Source: Desulfobacterales bacterium (GTDB lineage: Bacteria; Desulfobacterota; DSM-4660; Desulfatiglandales; B25-G16). From it: a DNA stretch of 6,949 nucleotides. The stretch's first letter is position 1. Each line of letters opens with the position of its first letter. The DNA lies in NCBI GenBank assembly GCA_013375385.1, contig JABXJY010000148.1:1-6949 (forward strand), written 5' to 3'. Under the pieces are notes generated by a model. That model saw nothing but the letters and a program-made list of their open reading frames with translations, had not been told where the DNA came from and made no database searches. Made by a program: the position numbers and the translations under genes. Below are positions 5,759 through 6,949 of this stretch, piece by piece.

Positions 5759-5885
5759 TTTAGTTGAATTCTCCTTCTTGCCCCGTTAAATGCTTGCCCT
5801 GTGGAATTTCCGCCGTTAGGCGGAACCCCCTACGGGGGATTCCACAGGGCGGGCCTATTTAACCGGGGTCAGGAATTCAACTAAA
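5759..5885. repeat. 127-bp T-shaped nested palindrome with 13-bp terminal inverted repeats
   Basis: The perfect terminal repeats are TTTAGTTGAATTC (5759-5771) and GAATTCAACTAAA (5873-5885). Inside, CCCCGTTAAAT (5781-5791) pairs with ATTTAACCGGGG (5857-5868) with one bulged base, then GCCCTGTGGAAT (5796-5807) pairs perfectly with ATTCCACAGGGC (5839-5850). At the tip two hairpins abut exactly: TTCCGCC-GTTA-GGCGGAA (5808-5825) and CCCCC-TAC-GGGGG (5826-5838). The three stems meet with no unpaired base, a T or three-way shape. It ends 38 bp before the mtaD start. No target-site duplication is evident. Most likely a MITE-like repeat or a structured mtaD leader. Confidence 0.75.
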
Positions 5886-5923
5886 AACTCTGGGCCTCTG
5901 GGGACTCTGTGAGAGATAAAAGG

Positions 5924-6949
5924 ATGGCGGAAAGCAAAAGCAAGCCTGACATCATAATAGAAGGGGGCACCCTCTTGACCATGGTTGACGGGGAAGAACC
6001 CATGCATGGTGCCAGGGTAATAATCTCGGGTGATAGCATTGAGGAGGTTTCTGCCCGTCAAGATAGTCCACTACCTGAGGCAGGTGAGATCATCAATGCC
6101 GAGGATGCCATTGTCTTACCCGGCCTCATAAACACCCATGGTCACTCTCCCATGACGATCTTCAGGGGCATGGCTGATGACCTTCCCTTAAAGAAGTGGC
6201 TCTTTGACCACATATTCCCGGCCGAGGCAAAACATCTCAACCCGGACACCGTCTACTGGGCATCCCTTCTTGGATGTCTGGAGATGATCGCATCGGGTAC
6301 CACCACGTCTGTTGATGGCTATTTCTTTGCTGATGAGATCGTCAAGGCAACCAATGAGGCAGGGATACGGGCCCTCGTGGCTCAAGGTGTTATTGATTTT
6401 CCTGCCCCTGGCGTACCTGATCCAGAAGAGAATCTGGATCTTGCCATGGCCTTCCTGGAGCGATGGATAGATTTCTCCGATCTCGTTACGCCTGGGATCT
6501 TCTGTCACAGCCCGCTTACCTGCTCGGAAGAAAAATTGCAGAAGGCCCATGAGATCTCCGCTCGATTTGGCTCCCCCCTCCAGACACACCTCTCTGAGAC
6601 CCAGGAGGAGGTTGAAGAGCTAGAGAAAAGGACGGGGTTACGGCCAGTCTTCTATTTGGATGATCTGGGCCTTTTAAACAGCAATTTAATCGCTGCCCAT
6701 GCCATTTACCTGAGTGAAAAGGAGATAGATCTCTTGGCAGAGAGACAGGTAAAGATCGCCCATTGCCCGGAGAGCAATATGAAGCTTGGCTCGGGTATAG
6801 CAGGGGTGGCCACAATGTTGGAGAAAGGCTTAGCTGTAGGTCTTGGAACAGACGGTTGTGCCTCCAACAATAACCTTGATCTCTTTGGCGAGATGGATAC
6901 TGCCGCAAAACTGGCCAAGGTTGCCAGCCTTGATCCAATCCTCCTTGAT
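5924..6949 (+). CDS. mtaD: MtaD-type MTA/SAH deaminase, 3' end outside the window
   Basis: This is a partial amidohydrolase of 342 codons, open to the edge; the family is usually about 420-440 residues. It matches the 5'-methylthioadenosine/S-adenosylhomocysteine deaminase group, cytosolic metal enzymes converting MTA and SAH to their inosine forms. Visible metal and catalytic residues are H72 and H74 in N-T-H-G-H, H222 and E225 in T-H-L-S-E-T, H259 in A-A-H-A and D310 in G-L-G-T-D-G. H195 in F-C-H-S-P is a probable substrate contact. The P-E-S-N-M-K-L-G-S-G-I block (282-292) and the A-S-N-N-N-L-D-L-F segment after D310 are typical of this group rather than guanine or cytosine deaminases. The ATG at 5924 has GAGAGA at 5911-5916 with 7 nt spacing; a GTG at 5909 is in frame but lacks a site. 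It is divergent from DUF1015, beyond the palindrome-rich gap. Substrate preference (MTA, SAH or adenosine) cannot be settled from sequence. Confidence 0.88.
   Translation, partial: MAESKSKPDIIIEGGTLLTMVDGEEPMHGARVIISGDSIEEVSARQDSPLPEAGEIINAEDAIVLPGLINTHGHSPMTIFRGMADDLPLKKWLFDHIFPAEAKHLNPDTVYWASLLGCLEMIASGTTTSVDGYFFADEIVKATNEAGIRALVAQGVIDFPAPGVPDPEENLDLAMAFLERWIDFSDLVTPGIFCHSPLTCSEEKLQKAHEISARFGSPLQTHLSETQEEVEELEKRTGLRPVFYLDDLGLLNSNLIAAHAIYLSEKEIDLLAERQVKIAHCPESNMKLGSGIAGVATMLEKGLAVGLGTDGCASNNNLDLFGEMDTAAKLAKVASLDPILLD

Larger units (their letters stand above)
5093..5923. other. 831-bp gene-free gap filled with palindromic repeats
   Basis: No credible gene lies between the start codons of the divergent DUF1015 and mtaD genes. 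Short open frames here run through palindromes, have no family resemblance and lack ribosome sites. I saw no tRNA, rRNA or riboswitch consensus. The stretch is a patchwork of at least eight inverted or tandem repeats of different composition, each listed separately. They are separated by ordinary AT-rich DNA (5310-5393 and 5415-5468) and by 5659-5758, where a promoter may lie. The number and variety of palindromes suggests a landing zone for REP- or MITE-like elements. Confidence 0.7.

Noticed and set aside
5724..5923. SAM or SAH riboswitch before mtaD
   Set aside because: The metabolic logic was attractive, but the region is explained by simple nested perfect palindromes and I could not find the conserved core bases of known SAM or SAH riboswitches.
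6188..6938. Several minus-strand open frames at the right end
   Set aside because: They are antisense to the mtaD reading frame, whose metal-binding motifs are intact from 5924 to the edge.

Overview
The window reads as a piece of a bacterial chromosome, most likely from an anaerobic Deltaproteobacteria/Desulfobacterota-type organism. This is inferred from the style of the HflK/HflC, DciA and DUF1015 proteins, heavy use of AGG and ATA codons, and an intergenic region packed with palindromes. The assignment comes from reading alone, without a search. Nothing looks like a plasmid, phage or CRISPR locus. The genes look like conserved housekeeping genes; the accessory-looking DNA is confined to one gap.

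Layout: (1) 1-2432, minus strand: a tight operon hflK -> hflC -> tandem-ACT-domain gene, the last running off the left edge. It has a near-consensus sigma70 promoter just upstream (2465-2493). HflK and HflC form the membrane SPFH complex that surrounds and modulates the FtsH protease. (2) 2433-2545: a 113-bp divergent control region. (3) 2546-3034, plus strand: a dciA-like (DUF721) gene, a probable replicative-helicase loader. It converges on and overlaps the next gene by 9 bp. (4) 3026-5092, minus strand: a two-gene unit, a DUF1015 protein followed 3 bp later by a TrmN6/YfiC-type N6-adenine methyltransferase. (5) 5093-5923: 831 bp without a credible gene, holding at least eight separate palindromic or repeat structures of several sequence types. 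The most striking is a 127-bp T-shaped nested palindrome at 5759-5885. (6) 5924-6949, plus strand: the first 342 codons of an MtaD-type 5'-methylthioadenosine/S-adenosylhomocysteine deaminase, cut by the right edge.

The genes do not form one pathway. HflKC serves membrane proteolysis, DciA replication, and TrmN6 tRNA modification; MtaD would salvage or clear MTA/SAH, the latter being the by-product of methyltransferases such as TrmN6. DUF1015 and the ACT protein have no assigned role here. The parts most worth a second look are the palindrome mosaic, the ACT protein's internal insertion and the DUF1015 protein. I see no convincing new multi-gene system.
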